Assembly (NCBI RefSeq): GCF_030272615.1
Contig: NC_081414.1
Location: 1,921,501 to 1,985,500 of the forward strand
Length of the DNA: 64,000 nucleotides
Direction of reading: 5' to 3'
Origin: Cryptomeria japonica
Lineage: Eukaryota; Streptophyta; Pinopsida; Cupressales; Cupressaceae
A program made the position numbers and the translations under genes. Position 1 is the first letter of the stretch; every line of letters starts with the position of its first letter. Under the pieces are notes generated by a model. It worked only from the letters and a program-made list of their open reading frames with translations, made no database searches and was not told the DNA's origin. Positions 32,834 through 45,483 of this stretch are shown one piece after another.

Positions 32834-35800
32834 CTATGTGTAGAACCTGCGAAGGTGCATGCTATTGATAGGATCCTCCAAAGGTTCACCCTCTATAGTT
32901 GAGAGCTGATATGCACCAGATCCATATGCTGCTGTAATGATGTAAGGACCAAGCCAATTTGGTTTGAACTTTCCCTTCTTCTCTCTGTCTTGCTGATTTT
33001 TGGGGTTTTCTCTAAGAACCAAATCACCTACCTCAAATGTGTGAGGCTTGACCTTGTGATTGTAGCTGTGACTCATTTGTTGTTGATAAGCCTTGAGATG
33101 ATTAAAAGCAGTTTGTCTTCGTTCATCCAGTAGTTCCAGTTCTTGTAAACGAGAGACCCTATAGTCTTCATCACTGATAATGTTTTGCAAAGAAACTTGT
33201 AAAGAAGGTAGCTTGACCTCAATAGGCAAGATGGCTTCAGCGTCGTAGACAAGTGAATAGGGTGTAGCTCCTGTAGGTGTGCGGACACTTGTGCGATATG
33301 CCCAAAGTGCAAGATTAAGTTGGATATGCCAATTACGGCCAGCGTCATCGACTGTCTTTTTTAGGATTTTAAGGATCGTCTTATTAGACGCCTTAGCTTG
33401 ACCATTACCTTGGGGATAATATGGCATGGAGAAACGATGTGAAATATGGAAGCAGTCATAGAGTTCATGAACATCCTGGTTTTTGAAGGGGCACCCGGTA
33501 TCAGTGATAATGGAAACTGGAATACCGTATCAGCAAATGATATAGTTGAGGATGAATGTAGCAATCTGTTTTCCAGTGACTTGTGTGAGAGGCACGGCTT
33601 CAATCCATTTTGTGAAATACTCTGTGGCAGTGATAATGAATTTATTACCATTGGAAGAAGGAGGGTGAATCTTGCCTATGAGATCGAGTCTCCACTAACA
33701 AAAGGGCCAAGGAGACGCAATTGGTTGAAGTTCTTGTGTTGGCGCATGTATGAGGCCTCCATGAATTTGACATTGCTTACATTTCTTGACAAACTGATAT
33801 GAGTCTTTTTCCATATTGGGCCAATAATATCTAGTCCTAATGAGTTTCTTGGCCAAGGTAGGACCACTAGCATGTGGACGACATATCCCTTCATGTACTT
33901 CACGTAACGCAATCTGAGCTTCGTCGCCTTCTAAACATCTAAGAAGAGTGCCATCTAGACCTCGCCGGTATAGGATATCAGCTAAAATGACGTATCGCGA
34001 GGATTGGTGAATGAAAGTGCAACGTTGGTTATTGGATAGATCCAGGGGTAGGATATTGTCATGAAGGTATGTGAAGATGGAACCATATAACTGGGACTCG
34101 GGACCGACAACACATATCATCTCAGTAGGAATGATTTCATATGAAGGAACCAAAAGGTCATCCACCAAGAACTCATAGCGGGTCTCATTTGGAGGTAGAT
34201 CAATCAGTGAAGCAATTGTAGCCATGGCATCTATGGCTCGATTCTGCTCTCTTGGTATCTGCTCAAAATCTATCTTTGTGAAGTGTTGTTTCAGGTCATC
34301 CACCATTTGTTTGTAAGGCATTAATTTTTCATCTTTTGTTTGGTAATCATCAGTTTCTTGACAGATTACAAGTTGAGAGTCCCCAAAAACACAAAGTTCC
34401 TGGATCTTCCACTGAACTACAATTCATAATCCAGTTGTTAATGCCTCATATTCCGCTATATTGTTAGTGCAAGGAAATGATAAGCGGTATGATTTTGGTA
34501 TAGAATCCCCTTGAGGAGTTATAAAGAGGATGCCAACTCCTGCCCCATGCTGTGTGTATGAGCCGTCGAAGTACAGTTGCCATGGTTTTGCATGTGACAT
34601 TGTTATAATGGATTCATCTGGAAATTTTGAACTTAGAGGAACATCATCTATCATGGGAGCATCTGCTAATTGATCTACGATGGCTTGTCCTTTTATTGCT
34701 TTTCTGTCCACATACTCGATGTCAAATTCACTCAGGATCATTACCCATTTGGCTAGTCGCCCAGTAAGTGTTGCTTTATTGAGAAGGTATTTCAACGGAT
34801 CGATTCTTACAACCAGCTTAGTCTTATGAGTGAGCATGTAATGTCATAATTTCTGTGAAGCAAAGACCACGGCGAGACATGCACGCTCAATTGGTGTGTA
34901 GTTTAGCTCATATCCCACCAATGTGCAACTGATATAGTATACTACTTTTTCTTTGCCCTCAGCAATTTGTTGTGCTAAGAGTGCCCCCAGTGCTGTTGGA
35001 GTAGCTGATATATATAGTAATAGAGATTGATCTGGAACTGGTGGCATCAGAATTGGCGGATTCAAAAGATAATCTTTGAGTGTTTGGAAAGCCTGTTGAC
35101 AATTATCATCCCATTTGAATTTGATGTTTTTATGTAGCAAGTGCTAAAAAGGATTACACTTATCTGCAAGTTCTGCTATGAATCTCCGTATAGACTAGAG
35201 TCTACCTTGTAAAGATCGAAGTTGACTGATATTTCTTGGTGGTTGCATCTCCAAGATGGCTTTGACTTTTTCTAGATCAGCTTCGATTCCTCTTTTGGAT
35301 ACAATGAATCCTAGGAGCTTCCCGGAGGTTACTCCAAAGACACATTTCTTGGGGTTTAATCTTACTTTGTATTTTTCCAACCAATCAAAGACGACTGAAA
35401 GTATGTCTAAATGTGTATTTCTGTCTATTGATTTGCCCAAGAGGTCGTCAACATAATCTTCCACAGTTACGTGCATGAGATCATGAAAGATAGTAGTCAT
35501 GGCTCTTTGATATGTAGTGCCTGCATTCTTTAGCCCGAAGGGCATGACATTCCAGCAGAAAGTTCCCCATGGACAAGTGAATGATGTTTTGTGTTGATCC
35601 TCGGGCACAATCTTTATTTGATTATAACCAGAGAATCCATCCATCAATGATAACATTTCATGACCTGCTGTGAGATCAACAATCAAGTCAATATTTGGTA
35701 ATGGGAAGTCATCCTTTGGACAAGCTTTGTTGATGTCTCTGAAATCTGTACAAATTCTGATGCTACAATCTGGTTTACTGACAGGCACTAAGTTGGAGAT

Positions 35801-38800
35801 CCATTCAGGATAATCAATTGGGCGTATGAATCCGACATCCAATAATTTCTCAAGTTTTGCTTTGACTAGTAATGCCACCTATGGATGCATCTTTCTTAAT
35901 TTTTGTTTCACTGGTTTTGCCCCCGGTTTAACTGTCAAATGATGCATTACCAAATCCGGATCTAATCTAGGCATATCAGCATATGACCAGGCAAAGTTGA
36001 TTTGTCCTTCTTTGAAGAAACTTATGAATTTTGACCTTTCTGACTCTGTCAACGATTGAGCTAGGAATATGTTGTGTGGAACCTCTTCTATACCAATGTT
36101 TGTTCTGATAGTCTCCTCTACCAACATGGATGACTTTTCCTCATATGATGCTAGGAGAATGTCGAGCCTTCCATCTTCGGGTGCCTCAGAGAGGTTTTCG
36201 CCCTCAGATACGTCCTTTCTTTTTACTTTTTTGGGGTCAGACAGCGCCACAGTGTGGTTTTCACCATAAGACCCTTGGTTTGTTCTTATTTTCACATTTT
36301 TGCGACTGGAAGGTCTAACACCCTCACCAAAATATGCCATGCTATTGATTTCTATAGTGTATCCCGCTTTATGGTCTCCAGGGGGAAGATCATCTCGTAT
36401 GCCAAGATAGTCAATAAGAGCTTCATCATTTTGGAATGTGTCAAACTGTGTAGGTCCTTCATGATCCCAGTCAATGAGTTGGTGGTGAACAAGGGGAAGG
36501 CCGTTAATGTCTTCGAGGTTAGTGGGGCTAAGAGTGAAGATGTAGTTGTTTTTGGATATGTCAAGGTAATTATCGAGGTCATCGATGGCACTCTCCTCAT
36601 CAGTCTTGATCGCGAATGAATCCAAATTATCATCACTAGTAGCGCATTCTGGGACAGGTGTTCTCATCCTATGTGATTTCAACCTAGGACCTTGAGACAA
36701 GGATTGTGTGGAATCCTCATGGGTTGCTTCTTGACCAACTTTGAATCTTTTGTAAAATTCCTCTTCTTCTGTGGGTTCATCTGGTTCTCTGAATATCTCG
36801 GTGAGCTCATAGTCACTGGAAGACTTGTCTGAACCCCATTCCCATTCGTTGGAGTCTGTGGAATAGCGATCCTCTTGTTGAATTGTGGCAGCTTTGATTT
36901 GTAAGGCTTCTTTTGTCCTTTGAGTGTGGACCTTGGAAGTCAAGAAACCAAGTCCCTTTGAGTGTTCCTTTTTAAATGTCAATTCAAGTTGTAAAGGTTC
37001 AATGATGCCTTCCTTTCATAACCTAAGAGGGCCTTTTCCATCATACCCGAAATCTTGTAAAATCTTGAAGCCTTTGCCATATTTCTCACATGGTAGACTG
37101 ATGTGATCTTGTGTGTCATCTTCAATGTCTTTGTAAATCATTTTGTATAAGTCTTCCTCTTCCAGTTCGCCCCATCTTTGAAAGGTAGTAGGGTCCTATT
37201 TGAGTACCATGATGGATACTTGCTTGTTAAGATGTGGTCTTCCATATTCTTTTGGGGAACTCATGACTTGTCATAAGTACATGGTCTGATTTAAAGTGTA
37301 TTCCGCCATGCCCTTGTCCTAAAATTTGCCTTTAATCTCACCTTGTTTTGATGTTGAAGGCTTCAATGACTCAGGATCAATGTATGCCGAAGAAGGAACA
37401 GCTTCGCGATTAATGGGAATGGTGGTCTCAATTTTTGATCTAAGATTATTGTAGTATATGAATGGATTAGGATCGTCGTTAACTGTTACTTCTATTCCAT
37501 TGTGAAGAAACTTAATGCATTGGTGATATGTAGATGGGACTGCCCTCATTTCATGAATCCAAGGATGTCCTAGCAATATGTTATAAGTGAGATCTAGATC
37601 TAGGACTTGACAAACCACATCCTTCATAACTGGCCCAACTCTGAGAGGTAAGGTGACTGTGCCCTTGGACGAACACTCTTCATCATCATATGCCTTAATG
37701 GTGATTTGATTTGTAGAATTCACAGCTCTGTCAAAATATCCCAATTGTTTAATTGTGCTCAATGTACAAATGTTTAGACCTGCTCCTCCATCTATCAGGA
37801 CTTGTTTTATTCAATGTTTGTGTATGAAGGCCTCAATGTGTAAAGGTGCATTATGTGGCTGACTTACGTAGGCGTCATCGGCTTCTGTGAATGTAAGAGA
37901 GTGTGGAATGGAAAGGTATCTCACCATGGCTTGAAACTGGTCCACGTTCAAATTAGTAGGAACGGCAGTGTCTCTCAAGGTTTTGTCAAGAATAGCTTTA
38001 TGTGCAGGGGATATGCGCAAGAGCTCAAGAATGGAAATGAGCGCGGGTGTCTTCCCTAATTGTTCTACAAGGTTATACTTAGGTTTGGTTGATGAAGAAG
38101 CGGTGTTCTTGGCTGGAGCACCTTGCAAAGTGATTTTACCTCGGCGGGTTGTGACATTACATTCAGAGGTAGGTTCGGAAGAAGATACAACACCTTTTAG
38201 GACAATCTTGGGTCTCTGAGTATAATTCTCAAGGTTTTTGTCCTTGATGATAATGGTAGAGACATAATCGTCCATCGAGATGTGATTGATAGTTGAATCA
38301 TAGTTGTAGGATGCTCTGGTATAGTTGGTTTGATCCTCTATGGCTTTAGCTTTTCCCTTGTCATGTTTTGGGAATGGTTCCTTAAACATCTCATGTTCTT
38401 GATTGGAGGAATGTCCTTCAATCTCAATGTCACCTCTATCAATAAGATCTTGTATGATGTTCTTCAGTCGATGGCAATTTCCTATCTTATGACCCTTTCT
38501 CTTATGAAATTCACAATATTCATCATCATTCCACCAATTTGGTTTAACCTTTGGTTCATATGGAGGAAAATATGGAATAGTGATTACCTTGTTTGCCACT
38601 AGCTTTTTGAAAACCGACTCAAGTGGTTCTCCCAATGGAGTGTACTTCCTTCATGATCTGGAAGTTGTTTGAGTATTCACTTGATTGTTTGTAGAGCTTG
38701 ATCCAGAAAAAATGAATTTGGGTCGCACTGTATTGGCATCCACCACACCATCATTGATTGTGTTCTTGTTTTTATTCCAAAATCTTGGCTTGTCTTTTCC

Positions 38801-40351
38801 TTTAAAGTCATCTTTGTTTTCCTTGAATATCTTAATGACTCCTTGTTCAATTAGGACCTTTTTTGTCACTAAGCCTTTTTCAATGATGTCCTTGAAGGTG
38901 GACAAACAAGCTTTCCTTAGATCATAGCCAGTGTCTTTGTTAACATTTTGGGTGAACATCTCTACCATTTGTTTTTGTGGAATTTCACAAGAGCATCTGC
39001 TGGCTATATTTCTCCATCTTTGTAAAAATGATGCAAAAGACTCTCCCTCTTTTTGCTTGGTGTTGCACAAAGTAGTGACTGATATGTCTGTCTCTATGTT
39101 ATAGGAGAAATGTTGAATAAATGCCTCCGCTAGATCACCCCATGACTTAATACCAGGTGGGAGTTGGGAGAACCATTCCATAGCTTGATCACCTAGGCTT
39201 TGTGGGAATAATCTCATCAAATATGTCTCTTCTAAAGCTACCTCAATGCAAGCTGTAAAAAACTATCTTATGTGTGCCTTAGGATCCCCTTTTCCTCTAT
39301 ACTTATCAAATTTAGGCTTCACAAAGTATGTAGGAAAAGGAGGCATTGGAATGCTCTTGTCAAATGGATAAGGACATATGTCTCTCATTGTGTATGTTGG
39401 CTTTGGTGTATTTATGTCCTCCATTTCCTTTTGTAAGTCCTTGATTTGTTGCTCCAAATTTCTCTTAGGTGGCGATCAACTTCTTGGACCATACCCCATG
39501 CTTGAGGCACCAATTAGAGGTGGAGCATGTTGCATATATGGATGATATTGATCATACACATGTTCATATGGAGGAGGTCTATAGTGATGTTGCATATATG
39601 GACCACTTGGTATAGATTCATATTGAGGAATGAAATATCTATTTTGTCCATGTATAACAGGCATGTCATGTTCTAATGTGTTGCCCCCAAATTTGACACG
39701 GGGTTTCCTTGTGTCCAAATTTTGAGCATGCCTTTGAATATCCAATTGCTTTGGTGGTCGATCCTTAGCATTGATATGTGATTGAGCATATTTCTCTGCA
39801 TAAGACTTCCATAATGGTCTGCGAAGGTGAGTATCGTATGCTTGACCATGTGTATGTGGGACCTCTAGTTTTTGAAACAAAAATGATGGTGATTCAGGCA
39901 CCATATGTGGTCCTCTATTGCCTCCACTATTAGGCCTCCTTTGATCCATGTTGGAGTGAGGTTGTTGCAAAGGTCGATTTTCCATTATTTGAGACATGTC
40001 AAAATCATGAGGTATCTTGGCTCCACTTTGTGCCATCATTTGTAAGAAGTATTGTCTATCCCTCCTCATTATTTCCTCAACCAATCGATTGAAATGGGGA
40101 TTCATAATGGATTCTTCCACATCTGCTGAATGTACAGAAAAGTTGTCCATATTGTCATTATGGGTAGCATTGTTGTTTGTAGTATCCATGTTCTCAACAT
40201 TTGGAATGTTTCTATAGGCATCCATGTCAGGTAATGTAGTATGATAAGAATTGAGAAAGATATCATTGTCATACTCATAAGAACTCATGTTTGCAGACTC
40301 TTGAGCCTCTTTAGTTTCTCTCCTAGATTTTTGAAGACGGGTTTCAACCAT
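32834..40351 (-). pseudogene. Element C gag-pol polyprotein, single frame with about 15 stops
   Basis: One minus-strand frame from ATG 40351 to TAG/TGA at 32834 spans 2506 codons without any frameshift. Parts in order: Gag N-terminus rich in His, Pro and Tyr (to 39476); capsid (DKYRGKGDPKAHIR, then AMEWFSQLPPGIKSWGDLAE, 39300-38900); a CxFHxxxGHxxxxC knuckle (CEFHKRKGHKIGNC, about 38510); protease site LIDGGAGLNICT (about 37790); G-patch-like motif (KYGKGFKILQDFGYDGKGP, about 37075); RT 35878-35195 with YVDD; RNase H; second RNase H (FGDSQLVICQ); integrase with zinc finger (KKCKQCQIHG), DDE core and C-terminal GPY motif (FKPNWLGPYII). In-frame stops lie near 39475, 39262, 38650, 37810, 37319, 37265, 37196, 37016, 35879, 35200, 35150, 34840, 34430, 33695 and 33535. 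All are TAG or TGA, none TAA. Confidence 0.92.
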
Positions 40352-42586
40352 GAACTAGGTATTGATCGAGATGTGTGAGACTAGATGAAAATGGAAAAGA
40401 GTATGGAAGACCAAGAGTTGGATGGAATGTAAATGAATCTGAGGTGTACTTGCAATGTCCAAAGTGTAAGACCAAGTATGTATGTAGTAGAGTAGGTGTG
40501 ACTTCCAAAGAGAGGATAGTTTCTCTTGATGAGGTAAGTGGACCTTGACTCTAAGTAAGACCAAATGAGACCCAAAGGTGATAGACCTTGATGAAGGACC
40601 ACTTAGCAAAATGTTGTTGTATGTAGTGTGTTGACAAAGTATAGTGAGGACAAGCAAGTGACCTTTTGACTCAAGTTTAGACAAATGTAAATTTAATGCA
40701 AGATGTAAAGAAATGATGGACTTTGTGCGACCCAAAGATAGGTTGAATGCTAGATGAAACCCTGGAGAAATGACCTAGGAAGCTCAAGAATTCTGAAACC
40801 AACTGTGTTTGTTTGTTGGACTGTAACAGTTTTTAAATTCTGAACACAAATGCACCTGTATACTTCACAGACGCAATTTCCTGACACAAACGTGGTTCTG
40901 TTTAACACAACCGCGTTTTTGAGATTTTTTGCAAAATTCACTGTTGATTCTAGAAACACAGACGTGTTTCTACCCTTCATAGACACGGTTATACAACATA
41001 GACACTATTATGTTAGATACAGACGTGTTTCTGCAAAATTTGTTTAATTTTTTCCAATCTGTGAAGTCGTTTTGTTGTGACCAAATCTGACTGTTTGACT
41101 ATTTTTCGTGACAAGAGGACACAGTGTTGATGAAGACCCAATGTTTGTAAGTGTCTAGACTCCAAAATGACTCAAAAAAAAAGTGTGTTGTTTGATGTAA
41201 AAAATGTTTTGCATACACTTGCAGACACAAAAGACACAATGTTTTGCTGTTTTGTCTTGAATGTTTTGAATGTTTAAAATAAGTCAAGCACAATTCTTAT
41301 GGCTAGCCAAGACAATAGTTGTTGATCCCACATGGGGTTTTACCCTTGAGGCTATGCTATTCAAAGTGGATACTTAGATGCTTGACCTCACTGGCTCCAC
41401 CCTCGGCACTCACTTCTTGGGTCAGCCAAGCATCAGTCTCCACGAAAACTCCCCGTGGCGAACTTTGTATCTCTACTAAGAACCGTATGTGTGTGGGCCG
41501 CTACCAGAGGTCCGACCTCCTGCCCCAACAACTAGAGGATTTGGGCTTCTAAAACAAAAAGGTGCTAGTAAGGGCATCCGCTCATGTGGCCATACATGCG
41601 GCACTTTCAGCTCTGTAAATACAGAAGGCTCCCAGCCGGTAGGGGTTACGCCCTGCAACTGATCAAATAAATTTGATCAAACGGGTTTATGGGAAGACAT
41701 AGTGTCGGTATGAACTAATCAGCACACGTTATTCATAGTTTTCACCATGAATACAGTTATTTATAATGGTTTGGAAGAAGATGGCTTTTCTTTTGCTACC
41801 ACTTGGGTCGTTCTCTTCTCACTAGTAGTCCTAATGACCACACGGGAAGACAGGCCCTCTAAAGATTAAACAAAAAGAGCCTATTTCTCAAGACACAAAA
41901 GACAATGATTCAATTTTAGTGCACCAATTGAAGTGTTTGCTAGTCTATGAAAACAAGGCACATAATAAAAATCCAAAAACCCTTGCCAAGGACCTGCAAC
42001 AAAGAGTTGTTAGTAGTTTGGATTGTTTGAAATAATCACCCCTTCCTGCAAGCACACAAGTTAGGTAAATTTTAAATCCAAAAGACTTTGTAAAAATAGG
42101 GGCCTTCAACCAAATGATTTTTCTTTCAAGACAGGCTGCACCAATTTCGTTAGCTAGATCTGAAAATGTTAGCTTGAAATAAACCAAATCTGAAACCCTA
42201 AATGCAAAAAACCCAAAACTCAAAATTTGAAATCGGTGCACACAGACGTGATTACCCTCGACACAAATGTGACTTCGTGATGCAGACGCGGTTCTGTGAG
42301 ACACAGACGCGGCTCCAGAACGCAAACGAGACCTCTAGACACAGACGCGGATGAAAACATTGCAGACGCGACTGAGGAACGTAAACACGATTTTCGGAAC
42401 CTGCAAAAATAAAATACTGCCGATAACACAGACATGATTCTAGATGTCGCAGATGCGCTAGAAAATCAAAAACATGATCCGAAAGTACGCAGACGTGAGA
42501 ATATCAAAATGTTGTCGAAAACATCAGATCTACCACTTCAAAATACAAAATCTGCAACAAGGATGTTAAATGCAAAAAGGGACAAG
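40352..42586 (-). other. Element C leader (PBS to gag)
   Basis: An unusually long untranslated leader of 2.2 kb. It contains phrase clusters at about 40850-41040 and 42235-42500, and a GC-richer segment 41330-41660 without a convincing coding frame. Short frames on both strands are not supported. Confidence 0.6.
40850..42500. repeat. Phrase cluster 'cacagacgcggtt' in two blocks
   Basis: Variants of 'acagacgcggttct' recur at 40865-41040 and again, more densely, at 42238-42495. Spacers are dissimilar. On the element's sense strand the phrase reads 'cgcgtctgtg', the complement of what the PMD intron cluster contributes on that strand. Confidence 0.8.
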
Positions 42587-42605
42587 GGTCCCACTGGGCA
42601 TGCCA
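42587..42605 (-). other. Element C primer binding site
   Basis: TGGCATGCCCAGTGGGACC on the minus strand, three bases inside the LTR end. The tRNA is not identified. It has a recognisable similarity to the site of element G (TGGCGCCCACTGTGGG). Confidence 0.6.
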
Positions 42606-42608
42606 AAA

Positions 42609-43026
42609 TGTATATGGTGAAAATAGATAATAATAATGATAATATTGAAAAGCTAAATGAATTCAACCACAAAACCCTAGCCTAACAACAACAAAGATCC
42701 ACCATAACATATGAAGATTACCTAAGACAATGCAAATCAAATCAAATCACAAAGATTATACCATCACATGTCCAATAGGGTTTGGATCTCCATTCTTCCT
42801 ATCTCCATTGATCTTGTTTGATATATTTGCTCTCAGATTTTATGTGCACAAGAGCTCAACAAAGAATGGAATGTGGTTGCAAGTAGGATCGTAGTATAGT
42901 CAAGTGCATAAAATTCATTAGGGTTTGATAATGAAGGAAGTATCTCCTTATATAGAAGACACTATATGAAATGGAGGGATAAGATTGAGAGGTGTAAAAG
43001 GAGGTCGGCTATGATTAGAGGGTAGG
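42609..43026 (-). repeat. Element C 5' LTR, first part
   Basis: 418 bp matching 28275-28692 with about three mismatches. TATA box on the minus strand at 42946-42954. Interrupted at 43026 by element D; the last five bases GTAGG are the TSD. The LTR resumes at 50929. Confidence 0.93.
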
Positions 43027-44300
43027 TGTAGCGTCCTAAAATTGTGACACTTGCAATTTTGACTGCATTTGGGTCTTCATGATGGCGACACAACACGCAA
43101 CCTGAATGGAGACCCCAAAACCTGATTATGACACCAAAAACTGCATTTTCTTGCACCCTGGCCTGAACCTCCTTTGCACCCTGTTGTCCCGGGAGGTGGG
43201 ACCAGAGCGCCCAGTGCCCTGGTCCTTCAGGACCAGGGCACCCAGCGCCCTGGTCCCTGGGTCCTATTTTGGGCCCGGTCTCCTATGGGACTTCGGGTCT
43301 TTATGTTTGCAAATTGGAAAATTATCTTTCCTGGTCGGCCTAAGGTCGGGAAAATCAGTCTATCAGCCCTAAATGACAAGTATATAAACTCCATTTTTCT
43401 CTCCCATTTGGGTAGAGAAAACAGAGGAAGGATATATGTGTACAAGCATGGAAACTATACTCAAGCATTCAAGCATTCAAGCATTCAAGCATTCCTTCAA
43501 GTAATTGATCATTCTAAGTCTCCATTCAAGGCTAAGTGTTGCATTCAAGACAAGGATTCAACCATTGAAGAGGAGATCACATACTACATGCTACATACAA
43601 CATACAACACACAACAAACAACAACATCTATACCTTCACACATAAGGATACAAACATCCTTACAACAAGGTATTAGTACTTGTTTTACATTACATACATT
43701 TACATTTACAGCAATTTCTCATTTCTTGGTTAATTCCAAAACTGGGGTTTGACCTAAAGGCAAACCCCTAATCCCTAACCCCCCAATCGTCTTCGCTTTT
43801 CTGTGTGTAGGTTGCAGGTACGCGGCTGAAATTGAAGATCTGGAATCCTTGTGCAGAGACGAACAGATCCCCCTTCGTTTCGTGGATTTTTCGGAGGACC
43901 GTGTGCACGCCGGGCGCCATCGTCCTGACAACTTTTGCTCAAATTTGCAGGACAACGCCGTATCGACATTTTACTGCTAATTCCAGGTCCGCAGCTTCAT
44001 CCTATATCCCTATCTCAGTTTATAAGCGAATCTTTGTCACTTTCTATGCATTCCTAGCTTAATTCTTCTATCAACATTTTTTACAAAAGAGGGTAGCCTT
44101 GCTTTCTTAACCCTTGAAACACATTTAGCATCCAATCTTGCATTGTGTGGGATTGGATCTTGTGGGTTTCAACCCCTCTTTTGAATGTAAAGTCTCTCCC
44201 CTAAGTGAAAACCATCAACCCTAGTGAATCTCCCTTCTCTCTCCTTGGAGTTGGAAGAGGGGAGAGCAACTAGGGTTCGATCACGATTTTCCGCTTTACA
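43027..44300 (+). repeat. Element D 5' LTR
   Basis: TGTAGCGTCC...CGCTTTACA. TATATAA at 43381-43387. A GC-rich phrase cluster lies at about 43185-43265 and a hairpin core at 43896-43925. It has one extra 9-bp 'caagcattc' unit near 43470 compared with the 3' LTR. Confidence 0.94.
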
Positions 44301-44303
44301 TTT

Positions 44304-44321
44304 TGGTGAACCCGACGTGAA
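44304..44321 (+). other. Element D primer binding site
   Basis: TGGTGAACCCGACGTGAA, three bases inside the LTR, identical to that of element A. It probably matches tRNA-Trp (from memory). Confidence 0.75.
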
Positions 44322-45483
44322 CATCCTTTCTGATTATTCATAGTTAGATCTGAAAATTGGATTCCTTGATTACATTTCCATGTTTGATCTTTTGCAAAAT
44401 TTTAGAGGTTAATTGCATAAAAACCCTAAATTTTCTTTTTAAGTAATTAAACTTGTGAAATGTTTAATTGTTAAATGCTTGTTTCAGATCTACCCTTCTA
44501 TTACAAATTATCAATTCATATTTGTGCTTTAATTTTGAAAATTAAGTGGTTAAGTGTCAAAACCCTAATTTTTGAAACCCTCTTGATTCAACCTTTGTCC
44601 GACAATTTCACTGATCAAAACATTTCCAAACCGGCTGTAACTTTGGATTCCGACATAAAATCACAATATCTTTCATCCTTGAAAATTTGGAAAAAAGTTG
44701 CGAGGACCGTGTGCACTCCGAGCGCCATCGTCCCCGACATTTTTTTCGAAATTTCGGGAGCGAGATCTTACTGTATTTTTCTGCTAAAATCCAGAATTTT
44801 GGCTGATTTTATCAATTTTAACACCTTCAAAATTACAGTCAAAGTTGGTCTAGTGATTGCTTTGATTGAGGCTTCTAATCATTCAAAAATTGTTGAAATT
44901 GAAATTTGTGTCAAAATTGTGTTTCTTACAGTCCTAAATCTGAAAAGTGTGTTATCATTCATTCGAAATTTCAATGCTTTATTCAAATTTTTGCAATTTG
45001 TGACTTTTGAAATTAAGTGCTTAATTACAACAACTTTGATTTCTGCTTTCAAAATTGAATTTTGCGTGAAATTGAGTCAACATTCAAATTTCGAAACTTA
45101 CATTTCTTTTGGTATTCCCTCTAAAATCATAAAATTCAAAATTTCAGTTTCCCTCTCTTTTTCAAAATTCAAATTTTGCATTTTTCGACAATCTTGGTAG
45201 GGTTCAATTTTGAGATTGCAACTTTAATTTGGCCTATCTACAGATCGTAAAATCACTCAATTTTTTCAGGTTAGCTGTAAAATCATCATAACTTTCATCC
45301 CTGCAAATTTCGAAAAAAGTTGCGAGGACCGTGTGCACTCCGAGCGCCACGGTCCCGGACATTTTTTCCGAAATTTCGGGAGATTGTCCTGATTGTATTT
45401 AACAGCTTAAATCTGGAAGATTGGCTGGTTTTACTGAAATTTGCTACCTCTAAAATTCAAAATCTTCTCTCTTTCTCTAGTGC
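44322..45483 (+). other. Element D leader with duplicated hairpin module
   Basis: An AT-rich leader containing two copies of a roughly 110-bp module (about 44640-44770 and 45270-45390). Each has 'aaaatttggaaaaaagttgc', a 30-bp GC-rich hairpin core (44704-44733, 45326-45355) and 'cgaaatttcggga'. A 241-codon open frame crosses 44475-45200, but its composition gives no reason to believe it. Confidence 0.7.

Noticed and set aside
36069-36619. Plus-strand frames opposite element C gag-pol
   Set aside because: Shadows of the minus-strand polyprotein frame.
41319-41660. Possible gene in the GC-richer part of element C leader
   Set aside because: Short frames on both strands without motif, located between PBS and gag. 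Treated as untranslated leader.
44475-45200. 241-codon open frame in the leader of element D
   Set aside because: Rich in F, I, K and L because of AT composition. It crosses the hairpin module, has no motif, and precedes the true gag start. Probably fortuitous.
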